Part shown: one piece after another, positions 37,195 to 45,992 of the stretch
Layout of the letters: each line of letters starts with the position of its first letter
Position numbering within the stretch: position 1 is the first letter of the stretch
Assembly: GCF_006385675.1 (NCBI RefSeq)
Contig: NZ_VFRR01000008.1
Location: 1 to 64,000, forward strand
Length of the DNA: 64,000 bases
Source of the DNA: Maribrevibacterium harenarium
GTDB taxonomy: Bacteria > Pseudomonadota > Gammaproteobacteria > Pseudomonadales > Marinomonadaceae
Direction of reading: 5' to 3'
The notes under the pieces: generated by a model
Told to the model about the DNA's origin: nothing
Database searches by the model: none
What the model saw: the letters and a program-made list of their open reading frames with translations, nothing else
Position numbers and translations under genes: made by a program

Positions 37195-39051
37195 ATGGAC
37201 ACGGAACTGATCGAAATACGCGATACCTTATGTGAATATGAGCCGTTTTCCTATTTACAGGAAGACTCCCAACTCAATGATATGGTGCGCGATATTGAGA
37301 TTCAGTATCTGCGCAAGGGGCAGGTGGTGATTGCGCCGGATGAGCGCAACACCGCTCTATTCTTCATTCGTAGTGGCGCGGTAGAATCCCGCAATAAGGA
37401 TGGTAAATTGTCCCATCGGATGCAGGAAGGGGAAGTGTTCGGCTACTCCTCACTGCTACGGGGTGGGCGCTCTACCTTGTCCATGATGGCGGTGGAAGAC
37501 ACCTTGGTGTATTGCATACCGTCCCGCTGGTTCTTGCATTACTACAATGAAGTGGATGCCTTTTCCGACTTCTTTGAACTATCCCGAGAAGCGCGCCTGA
37601 AAGCGGCCATGGCTAGCCAAGCATCGGATTTGTCACTGATGACTTGTCCGATTCACACCTTATTACGTCGCCCTCCGATTACGGCAGAACAGCATGTAGA
37701 TATTCTTACTGCCGCCAATATTATGTCCCAGGAGCGAGTTTCTTCTTTGCTCATTACCGCTGATGACAAGTTAGTCGGCGTGTTGACCGATCGGGATTTA
37801 CGCAACCGTGTAGTAGCGAAAGGGCTGGATTATCACCATCCGGTTCATACCATTATGACACCTGATCCTATCACCATTGATGCAGGAGATTATGCCTCCG
37901 AAGCAGTGCTGAAAATGATGTCGGCCAATATTCACCACCTACCGGTACTACGTGACGGGCAAGTGGCAGGGGTACTCAGTACTGGCGATTTGGTACAACG
38001 GGAAAGCAATAGCTCGGTGTTCCTGATCAGTGATATCCACAAGCAATATGATGTGGCGGGGTTGCAGCGTATCAGCAAGCGGGTACCCCAAGCCTTCGTC
38101 CAACTAGTGAGCGCTGATGCCAATACGCAAATGATCGGCAATGCCATGTCCCATATTGGTGTGGCCTTTACTCGACGCCTGCTGGAATTAGCAGAACAGG
38201 AATTGGGGCCAGCACCCATCCCCTATTGCTTTCTGGCACTTGGCTCCCAAGCCCGGGAAGAACAAACCATTAATACTGACCAAGATAACGCCCTCATCCT
38301 GCACAATAGCTATGACAAGGCCAAGCATGGTGAGTATTTCGCCAAATTGTCGGAGTTTGTTTGCAAAGGCCTAGACGAGTGTGGCTACCCACTTTGTACC
38401 GGCGAATTTATGGCAATGACGCCAAAATGGCGTTTAACCCTAAAAGAGTGGCAAGCCCTCTTCAATCAATGGATGAATGAACCCCGCGCCGAAGCCCTGC
38501 TACATGTATCGATTTTCTTCGATATCCGCGGCATTTACGGGGACCTAACGTTAGCGAAGCAGCTACACGGCTATATTTGTCGCCAGGCCCAGCAGCAAAA
38601 GGGCTTCCTATCTGCTTTAGCTCGAAATGCCAATAAACGCACCCCTCCTTTGGGTTTCTTCCGCCAATTCGTGCTCGATGGCGAAGGTAAGCAAATGCGC
38701 ACCTTCAACCTAAAAAGCCGAGGGATCGCCCCCATTATCGATCTGGTGCGAGTGCATTCTTTAGGATTGGGTTCTAGCAAATTGAATTCCTTTGAACGCT
38801 TGGCGGATATTGAAGCCGCTGAGATTCTGCCGAAAGGTCGGGCCCGTGATCTGATTCTCGCCTTAGAGATGATCGGCATGGTGCGCATCCGCCATCAGGC
38901 GGAGCAATTGGCGGCGGGCGAAGAGCCAGACAACAAGGTTGATCCGGAGAGCTTGTCGGAGTTCGAACGGCGACATTTACGTGATGCCTTTGTCATCGTG
39001 GCGCGGCAACAGGACTTCCTTAAATACCGCTACCCAGGTAAGGGTAATTGA
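37195..39051 (+). CDS. cNMP-binding/CBS/DUF294 nucleotidyltransferase-like protein
   Basis: A 618-aa cytoplasmic multidomain protein. It has a cyclic-nucleotide-binding-like domain (about residues 20-140, e.g. MQEGEVFGYSSLLRGGRST), a CBS pair (about 160-275, with VGVLTDRDLRNRVVAKG and LPVLRDGQVAGVLSTGDL), a DUF294 nucleotidyltransferase-like domain (about 300-430, LGSQAREEQTINTDQDNALI) and a C-terminal DUF294_C domain. The fold suggests a signal-regulated nucleotidyltransferase. It is coupled to the exonuclease gene by a 1-nt overlap, a common pairing. Confidence 0.9.
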   Translation: MDTELIEIRDTLCEYEPFSYLQEDSQLNDMVRDIEIQYLRKGQVVIAPDERNTALFFIRSGAVESRNKDGKLSHRMQEGEVFGYSSLLRGGRSTLSMMAVEDTLVYCIPSRWFLHYYNEVDAFSDFFELSREARLKAAMASQASDLSLMTCPIHTLLRRPPITAEQHVDILTAANIMSQERVSSLLITADDKLVGVLTDRDLRNRVVAKGLDYHHPVHTIMTPDPITIDAGDYASEAVLKMMSANIHHLPVLRDGQVAGVLSTGDLVQRESNSSVFLISDIHKQYDVAGLQRISKRVPQAFVQLVSADANTQMIGNAMSHIGVAFTRRLLELAEQELGPAPIPYCFLALGSQAREEQTINTDQDNALILHNSYDKAKHGEYFAKLSEFVCKGLDECGYPLCTGEFMAMTPKWRLTLKEWQALFNQWMNEPRAEALLHVSIFFDIRGIYGDLTLAKQLHGYICRQAQQQKGFLSALARNANKRTPPLGFFRQFVLDGEGKQMRTFNLKSRGIAPIIDLVRVHSLGLGSSKLNSFERLADIEAAEILPKGRARDLILALEMIGMVRIRHQAEQLAAGEEPDNKVDPESLSEFERRHLRDAFVIVARQQDFLKYRYPGKGN

Positions 39052-39725
39052 TGGCTTGGTTTAGTAATACAGAGAAGTTTCAGTATCTTAATCGTAGCGA
39101 GCAACCAAAGCCTTGGTTACCGACGGAAGGCCCAGCGGCGGATACACCGCTAGCTGAGTGCCCTTTGGTAGCGCTTGATATAGAGACCACCGGGCTCGAT
39201 TTTGATAACGACGATATTGTCAGTGTTGGGCTGGTAGATTTCACGCTATCGGGGATTCAACTGAATAGTAGTCGCTACTGGTTAACCAAGCCGAAAAGTC
39301 ATCTCTCGTCGGAATCCGTTGCGATTCACGAGATCACCCACTCTGATTTGGCTAAAGCGCCACCACTACATACAGTAATGGACGAGCTTTTGCCCTTGTT
39401 AGCAGGCAAAGTCGTGGTCGCCCATTTTCACCATATCGAGCGGCTGTTTCTCGCCAGAGCCAGTGAGCGAGTATTTGGCTCTCCGACTTACTTCCCCATG
39501 ATTGACACCATGGATATCGAGCAACAAAAGTTTTATCGACCTTGGTGGCAACGGTTTGGACGGCGTACCTCGGTGCGGTTAGAAGCCAGTCGTTTGCGCT
39601 ACAGTTTGCCACGCTACCGCGCCCACCATGCCCTAATGGATGCGATTGCTTGCGCGGAGTTATTCCAAGCTCAGGTGGCCTACCATTTAGATCCGCAAGC
39701 ACCCATTAGCGATTATTGGCTATAG
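39051..39725 (+). CDS. DEDDh 3'-5' exonuclease (DnaQ-like)
   Basis: A 224-aa RNase T/DnaQ-fold exonuclease. Motif I is intact (ALDIETTGLDFDNDDIVSVG) and motif III is present (HHALMDAIACAELF). In motif II the usual aspartate is replaced (VVAHFHHIERLFLAR, glutamate at the expected place), which may still bind metal. The ATG overlaps the previous stop (TGATG). The last 20 bp overlap the convergent LacI-type gene. Confidence 0.88.
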   Translation: MAWFSNTEKFQYLNRSEQPKPWLPTEGPAADTPLAECPLVALDIETTGLDFDNDDIVSVGLVDFTLSGIQLNSSRYWLTKPKSHLSSESVAIHEITHSDLAKAPPLHTVMDELLPLLAGKVVVAHFHHIERLFLARASERVFGSPTYFPMIDTMDIEQQKFYRPWWQRFGRRTSVRLEASRLRYSLPRYRAHHALMDAIACAELFQAQVAYHLDPQAPISDYWL

Positions 39726-40779
39726 GACAGCTTTCACGAATCACCAGCTCCGTTTCCAATTCCACATCTTCTGGGGTACGTAGCCCCAGAAACATCTGTG
39801 CTGCGACACGACCTTTGGCGACCGTTTGCTGGTAAATAGTGGTGATGGACGGATGAAAGGTTTCACTTTCAGGAATACCATCAAAGCCCACTACTTGCAA
39901 TTCTTCGGGTACGGCGATGCCCATATGTAAGGCGGCCTGTGCCGCAGCAATAGCGATACGATCACTCATGCACAGCAGCAATTGGGGGCGTTCCGCCATA
40001 GTCAACGCTTCCCGTGCCGCTTGATAGGCAAGCTTATGGTTGTTGTGGGGAATATTCCAAATACGCTCCGGCGGTACGCTCATATTGGATTCCTCCAGAG
40101 CCTGTCGATAGCCTTCTAAACGCTGAATGGAAATTGAGGCCGCCGCATCAAACAGCTCATCATCACGAATACGACATACTCGATCGGTTTCCAGCAGCGC
40201 TAGGCCAAGAATCGCCACGCTTTCTGGCTGATGGGCTAGCGCGTGCTTAGCGATAATATAAGCCCCTTTGCGGTTTTCCACGTTAACTGCTGGCGCGCCA
40301 GAAATCGCACTATCGACAATGATGACATTGCGATGTGGATCTAACCAAGGGGCATTACGGTTACGACATTGTTGGGGTTTATGACCGTAAACGATAAAGC
40401 CATCCACCATGGAGGACTGCATACGTACTTGCACGTTTTGGTCGGCATCATGGGGGGAAAGGAGCAGCATGTTATAGTCATTTTGCTCCAACACTTCTGC
40501 CATGCCTTTAAGAAATTGGTTGGCCACCGGATCACTCAGGGAATAGCTGAGCTCATCCGACAAGACAATGCCAACGATGCCGGTACGCCCGGTACGTAAA
40601 CTACGGGCAGCGGCATTCGGACCGTAGTAACCAATGGCCTCACATTCCTTGAGAATGTTCTCACGCAAGGTGGCAGAAAGCTGGTCGGGGCGGTTAAAGG
40701 CATTGGAAATAGTCGCCGTGGACACCTGCAACCGTTCTGCCACATCTTTTAAAGTGAGTTTTTTGATCTGTTTGGTCAT
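39706..40779 (-). CDS. LacI-family regulator of the alpha-glucoside cluster
   Basis: A 357-aa LacI/GalR repressor: helix-turn-helix TLKDVAERLQVSTATISNAF with the hinge helix region, then a periplasmic-binding-like effector domain (GIVGIVLSDELSYSLSDPVA, VVGFDGIPESETFHPSIT). The start at 40779 (TKQIKKLTLKDVA) puts the helix-turn-helix at the N-terminus; the frame from 40833 adds an unrelated tail. It is downstream of the alpha-glucosidase on the same strand, so it probably controls the agl genes in response to an alpha-glucoside or product. Confidence 0.92.
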   Translation of the reverse strand: MTKQIKKLTLKDVAERLQVSTATISNAFNRPDQLSATLRENILKECEAIGYYGPNAAARSLRTGRTGIVGIVLSDELSYSLSDPVANQFLKGMAEVLEQNDYNMLLLSPHDADQNVQVRMQSSMVDGFIVYGHKPQQCRNRNAPWLDPHRNVIIVDSAISGAPAVNVENRKGAYIIAKHALAHQPESVAILGLALLETDRVCRIRDDELFDAAASISIQRLEGYRQALEESNMSVPPERIWNIPHNNHKLAYQAAREALTMAERPQLLLCMSDRIAIAAAQAALHMGIAVPEELQVVGFDGIPESETFHPSITTIYQQTVAKGRVAAQMFLGLRTPEDVELETELVIRESCPIANNR

Positions 40780-40872
40780 ACGCAATCTTCTTCTACAAAA
40801 GCATGGCAGCCCTTCAGCATCCCGCCGAAGCACTGCCCGCGAATATGACTCAACTAGCGCTATCTATGGTGT

Positions 40873-42492
40873 TTAAGCCAATTTAGCAAAACACGCCTGA
40901 TACGCCGGTAAGGTGAGTACGGAATCCGCTAATGTACAGCTAAATCCGTGGCCTTCAAGTACTTCTGCCACAGGCAAAGATACCTGACCTTGTAACTCAG
41001 TGCCGGTCATATTCAATACCACCAGGATACGCTCACCCTGATACTCCCGCACATAGGCAACTAATTCTGCGTTACCCACATCGACTAAGGATAGGTCTCC
41101 GTTTACCAAGGTTGGCTGCTGCTGACGCCAGCCAATCAGGCGACGCATTTTATGCAATAGCGCTTCTGGGTTGGCTTCTTGTTCCGCCACACTTAGCGCC
41201 AAATGACGACTATCTACTGGTAGCCAAGGCTCAATGGCAGAAAAACCCCCTTGCTCGCCGTTGTGCCACACCATGGGGGTACGGCAGCCATCGCGACCTT
41301 TAAATACTGGCCAAAGGGGAATACCGTAAGGGTCTTGAATACGCTCGAATGGTACATCCGCTTCCGGCAAGCCTAGCTCTTCCCCTTGATACAAACACAC
41401 GCTACCACGCAATGACAAAATCAGTGCCGTCGCGATTAACGGGTAAGCAATTGGGTCTTCCCCTTCGCCCCAACGGGTGCGAGAACGCACTACGTCGTGG
41501 TTCGACAACGCCCAGCAAGGCCAGCCATCACCGACGATATCATTCATATTCTGTAATACATTACGAATGTACTCTGGTGAATGGGGCTTATTGAGTAAGT
41601 CGAAGGTATAAGCCATATGCAGCTTATCACCACCGGAGGTGTACTCCGCCATACGCTGTAAGGGGAAGTCATCGCCGATTTCGCCCACGGTGGTCGTACC
41701 TGGGTACTCATCCATCAACTTACGCAAATCTTTGAGGAAGTCTAAGTTTTCAGGACGGCTTAAATCGTACACATGGCGCTGATAAGTGTAGGGGTTATCA
41801 TGGGGTGCGCCCATGGTCTTCGGCTCACCAGGTGGTACCGGTGGGTTGTCTTCCAAGCCTTGGCTATGGAAATAGAAGTTCACCGTATCCAAACGGAAAC
41901 CATCCACACCAAGGTCGAGCCAGAAACGCATGTTATCCAAATTGGCTTGACGCACTTCTGCATTGTGGAAGTTTAAATCCGGCTGAGACTCCAAGAAGTT
42001 GTGCAAATAGTACTGCAAACGGCGACTATCCCATTTCCAAGCACTACCGCCGAAAATCGACAACCAGTTGTTTGGTGGTGAACCGTCTGGTTTCGGATCC
42101 GCCCACACGTACCAATCGGCTTTCGGGTTGGTTTTATCCTGACGGCTTTCTTCAAACCAAGGATGCTGATCAGAAGTATGGCTGATCACCTGATCAATCA
42201 TCACCTTTAAGCCTAATTCATGGGCACGGTCGGTCAGGGCTTTAAAGTCTGCTAAGGTGCCGAACATAGGATCGACATCACAGTAATCCGACACATCGTA
42301 GCCGAAGTCTTTCATAGGTGACGTAAAGATAGGCGATAACCAGATCGCATCGACTCCAAGGGAAGCCACATAATCCAATTTGCTGGTGATACCAGCTAGA
42401 TCACCAATGCCATCACCATTCGCATCCATGAAGCTGCGTGGGTAGATTTGATAAATAATGCCACCCTTCCACCAGTTTAGATTGGTACTCAT
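40873..42492 (-). CDS. aglA: GH13 alpha-glucosidase
   Basis: A 539-aa GH13 enzyme close in motif pattern to Halomonas-type alpha-glucosidases of subfamily 23 (WWKGGIIYQIYPRSFMDANG, SPIFTSPMKDFGYDVSDYCD, MAEYTSGGDKLHMAYTFDLL). The nucleophile aspartate is in GFRLDTVNFYF, the acid/base glutamate in TVGEIGDDFP and the third carboxylate in ALSNHDVVRS. No signal peptide, so it acts on imported sugars such as sucrose, maltose or trehalose-type glucosides; the exact substrate is open. ATG 42492 has GGAG upstream. It lies between aglK and the LacI gene. Confidence 0.93.
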   Translation of the reverse strand: MSTNLNWWKGGIIYQIYPRSFMDANGDGIGDLAGITSKLDYVASLGVDAIWLSPIFTSPMKDFGYDVSDYCDVDPMFGTLADFKALTDRAHELGLKVMIDQVISHTSDQHPWFEESRQDKTNPKADWYVWADPKPDGSPPNNWLSIFGGSAWKWDSRRLQYYLHNFLESQPDLNFHNAEVRQANLDNMRFWLDLGVDGFRLDTVNFYFHSQGLEDNPPVPPGEPKTMGAPHDNPYTYQRHVYDLSRPENLDFLKDLRKLMDEYPGTTTVGEIGDDFPLQRMAEYTSGGDKLHMAYTFDLLNKPHSPEYIRNVLQNMNDIVGDGWPCWALSNHDVVRSRTRWGEGEDPIAYPLIATALILSLRGSVCLYQGEELGLPEADVPFERIQDPYGIPLWPVFKGRDGCRTPMVWHNGEQGGFSAIEPWLPVDSRHLALSVAEQEANPEALLHKMRRLIGWRQQQPTLVNGDLSLVDVGNAELVAYVREYQGERILVVLNMTGTELQGQVSLPVAEVLEGHGFSCTLADSVLTLPAYQACFAKLA

Positions 42493-42556
42493 CACCATTC
42501 TCCAAAGTTCTCTCAACGCCTACCGGTAGACCAGTAGGTAAATAATGGGGCGCACC

Positions 42557-43651
42557 TTACTGACGGTAAGCGTGCTCTTGTTCATTAAATAGATGTAATT
42601 TTTCTGGCTGGGCACAAAGGCGTACATGCTCCCCTTTGTGAATAGCCAAGGTGCCGGTTTGTTTGGCGATCACCATGTCCTCAACGCCTGGAACTTGCAC
42701 ATACAGCAAGGTTGCTTCTCCTAGGGATTCCACAAAAGACACTTCGCCTTCCAATAGGACTTCATCCTCTGCCTGAGCCAATAACAAATGCTCTGGACGT
42801 ACCCCAAAGAAGCCAGCTTTGCCCTGATCTGCCGCTGGCACATCAATAGGGACACTGACCTGATGTCCATTGGCAAGAGCAATGCGTGTCTGCGCTCCCG
42901 GTGCCAAAATGGTACAAGGCAGAATATTCATAGCCGGTGAGCCGATAAATTTCGCCACAAAGACATTTTGCGGACGTTCGTATAATTCTAATGGCGAGCC
43001 TACTTGTTCAATGTTACCGGCAGACAGCAATACAATTCGGTCTGCCAAGGTCATGGCTTCCACCTGATCGTGGGTTACATAGATCATAGTGGAATCCGGC
43101 ATACTTTCTTTTAGGTTGGCGATCTCCATACGAGTTGCCACCCGCAACGCCGCATCCAAGTTCGATAATGGCTCGTCGAACAGAAACACTTTCGGACGAC
43201 GTACAATGGCGCGACCAATGGCTACCCGCTGACGCTGACCACCGGATAGGGCCTTCGGCAAACGATCTAGATAAGGAGTCAATTGCAGCATTTCTGCCGC
43301 ACGGCGCACTTGCTTATCGATTTCCCCTTTTTCTACTTTGGCAATCTGCAAGCTAAATGCCATGTTGTCGTACACCGTCATATGCGGGTACAGGGCATAG
43401 CTTTGGAACACCATGGCAATGCCACGTAGGGAAGGTGGGATGTCATTCACCACTTGCCCATCAATTTCCAAAGTACCGCCAGAGATTTCTTCTAGACCAG
43501 AAATCATACGCAGCAAAGTGGATTTACCACAGCCAGACGGCCCGACGAAGACGATAAATTCGCCCTTTTTAATATCCAAGTTAATGTCTCGCATTACCTC
43601 TACTTGGTTTGCGTAGACTTTTTTTACATTCGTTAGCTTTAAATCTGCCAT
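42557..43651 (-). CDS. aglK: alpha-glucoside ABC transporter ATPase
   Basis: A 364-aa MalK/UgpC-type ATPase with Walker A (GPSGCGKSTLLRM), Q-loop (VFQSYALYPHMTVYDN), signature LSGGQRQRVAIGRA, Walker B (VFLFDEPLSNLDAAL) and the H-loop (YVTHDQ). The C-terminal TOBE-type regulatory domain (FFGVRPEHLLLA) is present. It powers the AglEFG importer encoded upstream. Confidence 0.93.
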   Translation of the reverse strand: MADLKLTNVKKVYANQVEVMRDINLDIKKGEFIVFVGPSGCGKSTLLRMISGLEEISGGTLEIDGQVVNDIPPSLRGIAMVFQSYALYPHMTVYDNMAFSLQIAKVEKGEIDKQVRRAAEMLQLTPYLDRLPKALSGGQRQRVAIGRAIVRRPKVFLFDEPLSNLDAALRVATRMEIANLKESMPDSTMIYVTHDQVEAMTLADRIVLLSAGNIEQVGSPLELYERPQNVFVAKFIGSPAMNILPCTILAPGAQTRIALANGHQVSVPIDVPAADQGKAGFFGVRPEHLLLAQAEDEVLLEGEVSFVESLGEATLLYVQVPGVEDMVIAKQTGTLAIHKGEHVRLCAQPEKLHLFNEQEHAYRQ

Positions 43652-43674
43652 GTTGTCGCCTCAATCTTTTCTCT

Positions 43675-43695
43675 GGGGAGCATACCTTGCTCCCC
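43675..43695 (-). repeat. hairpin between aglG and aglK
   Basis: GGGGAGC and GCTCCCC form a 7-bp stem with a 7-nt loop between the two genes. Without a U-tract it probably protects or segments the agl mRNA. Confidence 0.5.
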
Positions 43696-43715
43696 TATTG
43701 TTATGCTGCTGAAGG

Positions 43716-44855
43716 TTATTTCACGGAACCGGCTAACAAGCCACGCACCAAGTAACGCTGCAAGCCAAAGAACACACACAAGGGCACTATGATGGTAATA
43801 AACGCCGATGCGGTTAGGATTTCCCAGTTGCCACCCCGCGAGCCTAGCAATTCCCGCAAGCGCCCGGTCAGTACTAGGTGTTCCTCGTTATTACCCAAGA
43901 ACACCATGGCCACCAATAAGTCATTCCACACCCACAAGAATTGGAAGATGGCAAAGGAAGCCAACGCTGGGAACGACAATGGCAGAATAATTTTGCGGAA
44001 AATATCGAAATCCGAAGCACCATCCACACGGGCAGACTCGATAATTTCCCCCGGTAAACCGGCGATATAGTTACGCAGTAAATACACCGCCAATGGCAAA
44101 CCAAAGCCCGTGTGAGCCAACCAAATCCCCACATAGGTTTTTGATCCCACCCCGAAGAACTCACCCACCAAGTTGTAGGTTTTCAATAGCGGGATCAACG
44201 ACATTTGTAGAGGCACAACCAACAAGCCTACTACGCCAGCGATCAAAAGTGCTCGACCAGGGAACTTCATCCATGCCAAAGCATAGGCGGCAAAGGCAGC
44301 AATCAAGATCGGAATAATGGTCGCCGGAATGGTCACCGTTAGCGAGTTGATGAAGGACTGCCCTAATCCCTCAGAACTTAATACTTCCCGATAGTTATCT
44401 AGCGTAAAACGCGGCGGAATCTCGGCCGTAAAGAAGATACGATCACCGCGACGACCGCTCATTTCCTGGTCAGAACTGATGGTGTAGTCACCGTTGGCAA
44501 ACACTTGAATTTGTTTGTCTTTGCGATCTACTAGCTCACCCACAGCATAGGCTTCTGGCTCCAGCGAGCTCACCCCAAAGCGCACAATTTCACCATCGCT
44601 CTCAGGGAGTAAATTTCCCTTAATCACCCAGCGACCATCCTCGAATTGCTGGTGAGTTGGGTCCAACGCCCGCTCTACCAAACGTTGTTCAGAGGTCGCC
44701 AGTGCCGTCCACCAACCTGAGACCGACAACTGGTCTTTGTCGCGAATCGAAGAGATAAACAAACCTGCTGTCGGAATCGTCCATAGAATCACTAAAAACA
44801 GCACCGAGGCGTGCATCACCAGCGTTAATGCTGAGCCTTTCTTTGATGTCACCAT
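43716..44855 (-). CDS. aglG: alpha-glucoside ABC transporter permease
   Basis: A 379-aa permease of the MalG type. It has an N-terminal helix (about residues 12-33), a large extra periplasmic segment of about 120 residues before the core, and five C-terminal helices. The ATPase-contact EAA loop is ESARVDGASDFDIFRKIILPLS. The large periplasmic insert is a feature of AglG-like proteins. It starts 2 nt after aglF stops. Confidence 0.92.
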   Translation of the reverse strand: MVTSKKGSALTLVMHASVLFLVILWTIPTAGLFISSIRDKDQLSVSGWWTALATSEQRLVERALDPTHQQFEDGRWVIKGNLLPESDGEIVRFGVSSLEPEAYAVGELVDRKDKQIQVFANGDYTISSDQEMSGRRGDRIFFTAEIPPRFTLDNYREVLSSEGLGQSFINSLTVTIPATIIPILIAAFAAYALAWMKFPGRALLIAGVVGLLVVPLQMSLIPLLKTYNLVGEFFGVGSKTYVGIWLAHTGFGLPLAVYLLRNYIAGLPGEIIESARVDGASDFDIFRKIILPLSFPALASFAIFQFLWVWNDLLVAMVFLGNNEEHLVLTGRLRELLGSRGGNWEILTASAFITIIVPLCVFFGLQRYLVRGLLAGSVK

Positions 44856-44857
44856 GA

Positions 44858-45868
44858 TTAGCGACCCTCCATTTCTGCATTAGCGCGTTTGATGTTCCAC
44901 ACCATGATCGGCACGACCAACACCATGATCACGATGGCGATTACTGCACCGCGGCCAAAGTCACCGCCGCCGCGGAACATCCAGTCAAACATTTGATTAG
45001 CAAGTACTTGCGTACCCCATTGGCCATTGGTCATGGCTAACACGATATCGAATACCTTGAGTACCAAGATGGTAATCGTGGTCCATACCACCGCAATCGT
45101 ACCCCAAATCTGCGGCACCATAATTTTGAAGAAGATTTGCACGCCATTGGCACCATCTAGCACAGCGGCTTCGATGGTTTCATCTGGGATACCACGCAAC
45201 GCAGCGGATAGAATCACCATGGCGAAGCCAGTTTGAATCCAAACCAAAATAACCATCAAGAAGAAGTTGTTCCAAAAAGGAATCGTGATCCACGCCTGTG
45301 GCTCACCGCCGAAGAACACCACCAGCGCATTTAGCAAACCAATTTGTGGATCATCACCACTACGGTAGTCATAGATAAACTTCCAGATAACCGACGCACC
45401 GATAAAAGAGATGGCCATCGGCATAAAGATGAGACTCTTGGCGATATTGCCCCACCAAATACGGTCGGTCATGGAAGCGATCACTAAGCCAAAGAAAGTC
45501 GCTGCGGTTGGCACCACAATTAACCACAACATGTTGTTGCGGAAGGACTCATAAAACTCGTCGCTCCCAAATAGCCACTGGTAGTTGGCTAGGCCAACGA
45601 ATTCTTCACCGGTACGACCATGGAACGACAAGATGAAAGAGTCGATCACCGGGTAAAATAAATAGAAGGTCAACACCAATACCGCCGGCCCAACAAACAG
45701 CCAGGGGCGAATACGATTGGCGATACGTAGGTTACGGGCGATTTGCTCCGCAGGGCGATTCTTACCTGGAAATAGCCAATCCAACAAAGCATTGGAGCCA
45801 TAGAAGTAGGCTGCACAGGCTAACACGCCAAGGATCATGGTGACTAACGCTGAAGCGAGCTGTCCCAT
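44858..45868 (-). CDS. aglF: alpha-glucoside ABC transporter permease
   Basis: A 336-aa permease of the MalF type with about eight membrane helices. The EAA loop is EAAVLDGANGVQIFFKIMVPQI. An N-terminal pair of helices (LASALVTMILGVLACAAYF and RPWLFVGPAVLVLTFYLFYP) precedes the core. It forms the channel with AglG. Confidence 0.92.
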   Translation of the reverse strand: MGQLASALVTMILGVLACAAYFYGSNALLDWLFPGKNRPAEQIARNLRIANRIRPWLFVGPAVLVLTFYLFYPVIDSFILSFHGRTGEEFVGLANYQWLFGSDEFYESFRNNMLWLIVVPTAATFFGLVIASMTDRIWWGNIAKSLIFMPMAISFIGASVIWKFIYDYRSGDDPQIGLLNALVVFFGGEPQAWITIPFWNNFFLMVILVWIQTGFAMVILSAALRGIPDETIEAAVLDGANGVQIFFKIMVPQIWGTIAVVWTTITILVLKVFDIVLAMTNGQWGTQVLANQMFDWMFRGGGDFGRGAVIAIVIMVLVVPIMVWNIKRANAEMEGR

Positions 45869-45921
45869 CGTCTTTCCACCTATAAAAAGTTATTTGCAGT
45901 ACTAAGTACCATCAAGGAGAG

Positions 45922-45978
45922 CCCGCCGCGAACGGCGGGTAAACACAGATAGCTAAGGGCAGTCAGGCTCGACTGCCC
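45922..45978 (-). repeat. two hairpins between aglE and aglF
   Basis: CCCGCCG-CGAA-CGGCGGG (45922-45939, GNRA-like loop) and GGGCAGTC-N6-GACTGCCC (45957-45978) follow the binding-protein gene. Such hairpins commonly raise binding-protein mRNA over permease mRNA by blocking 3' decay or reducing readthrough. Confidence 0.6.
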
Positions 45979-45992
45979 GATCACAACGGGGG

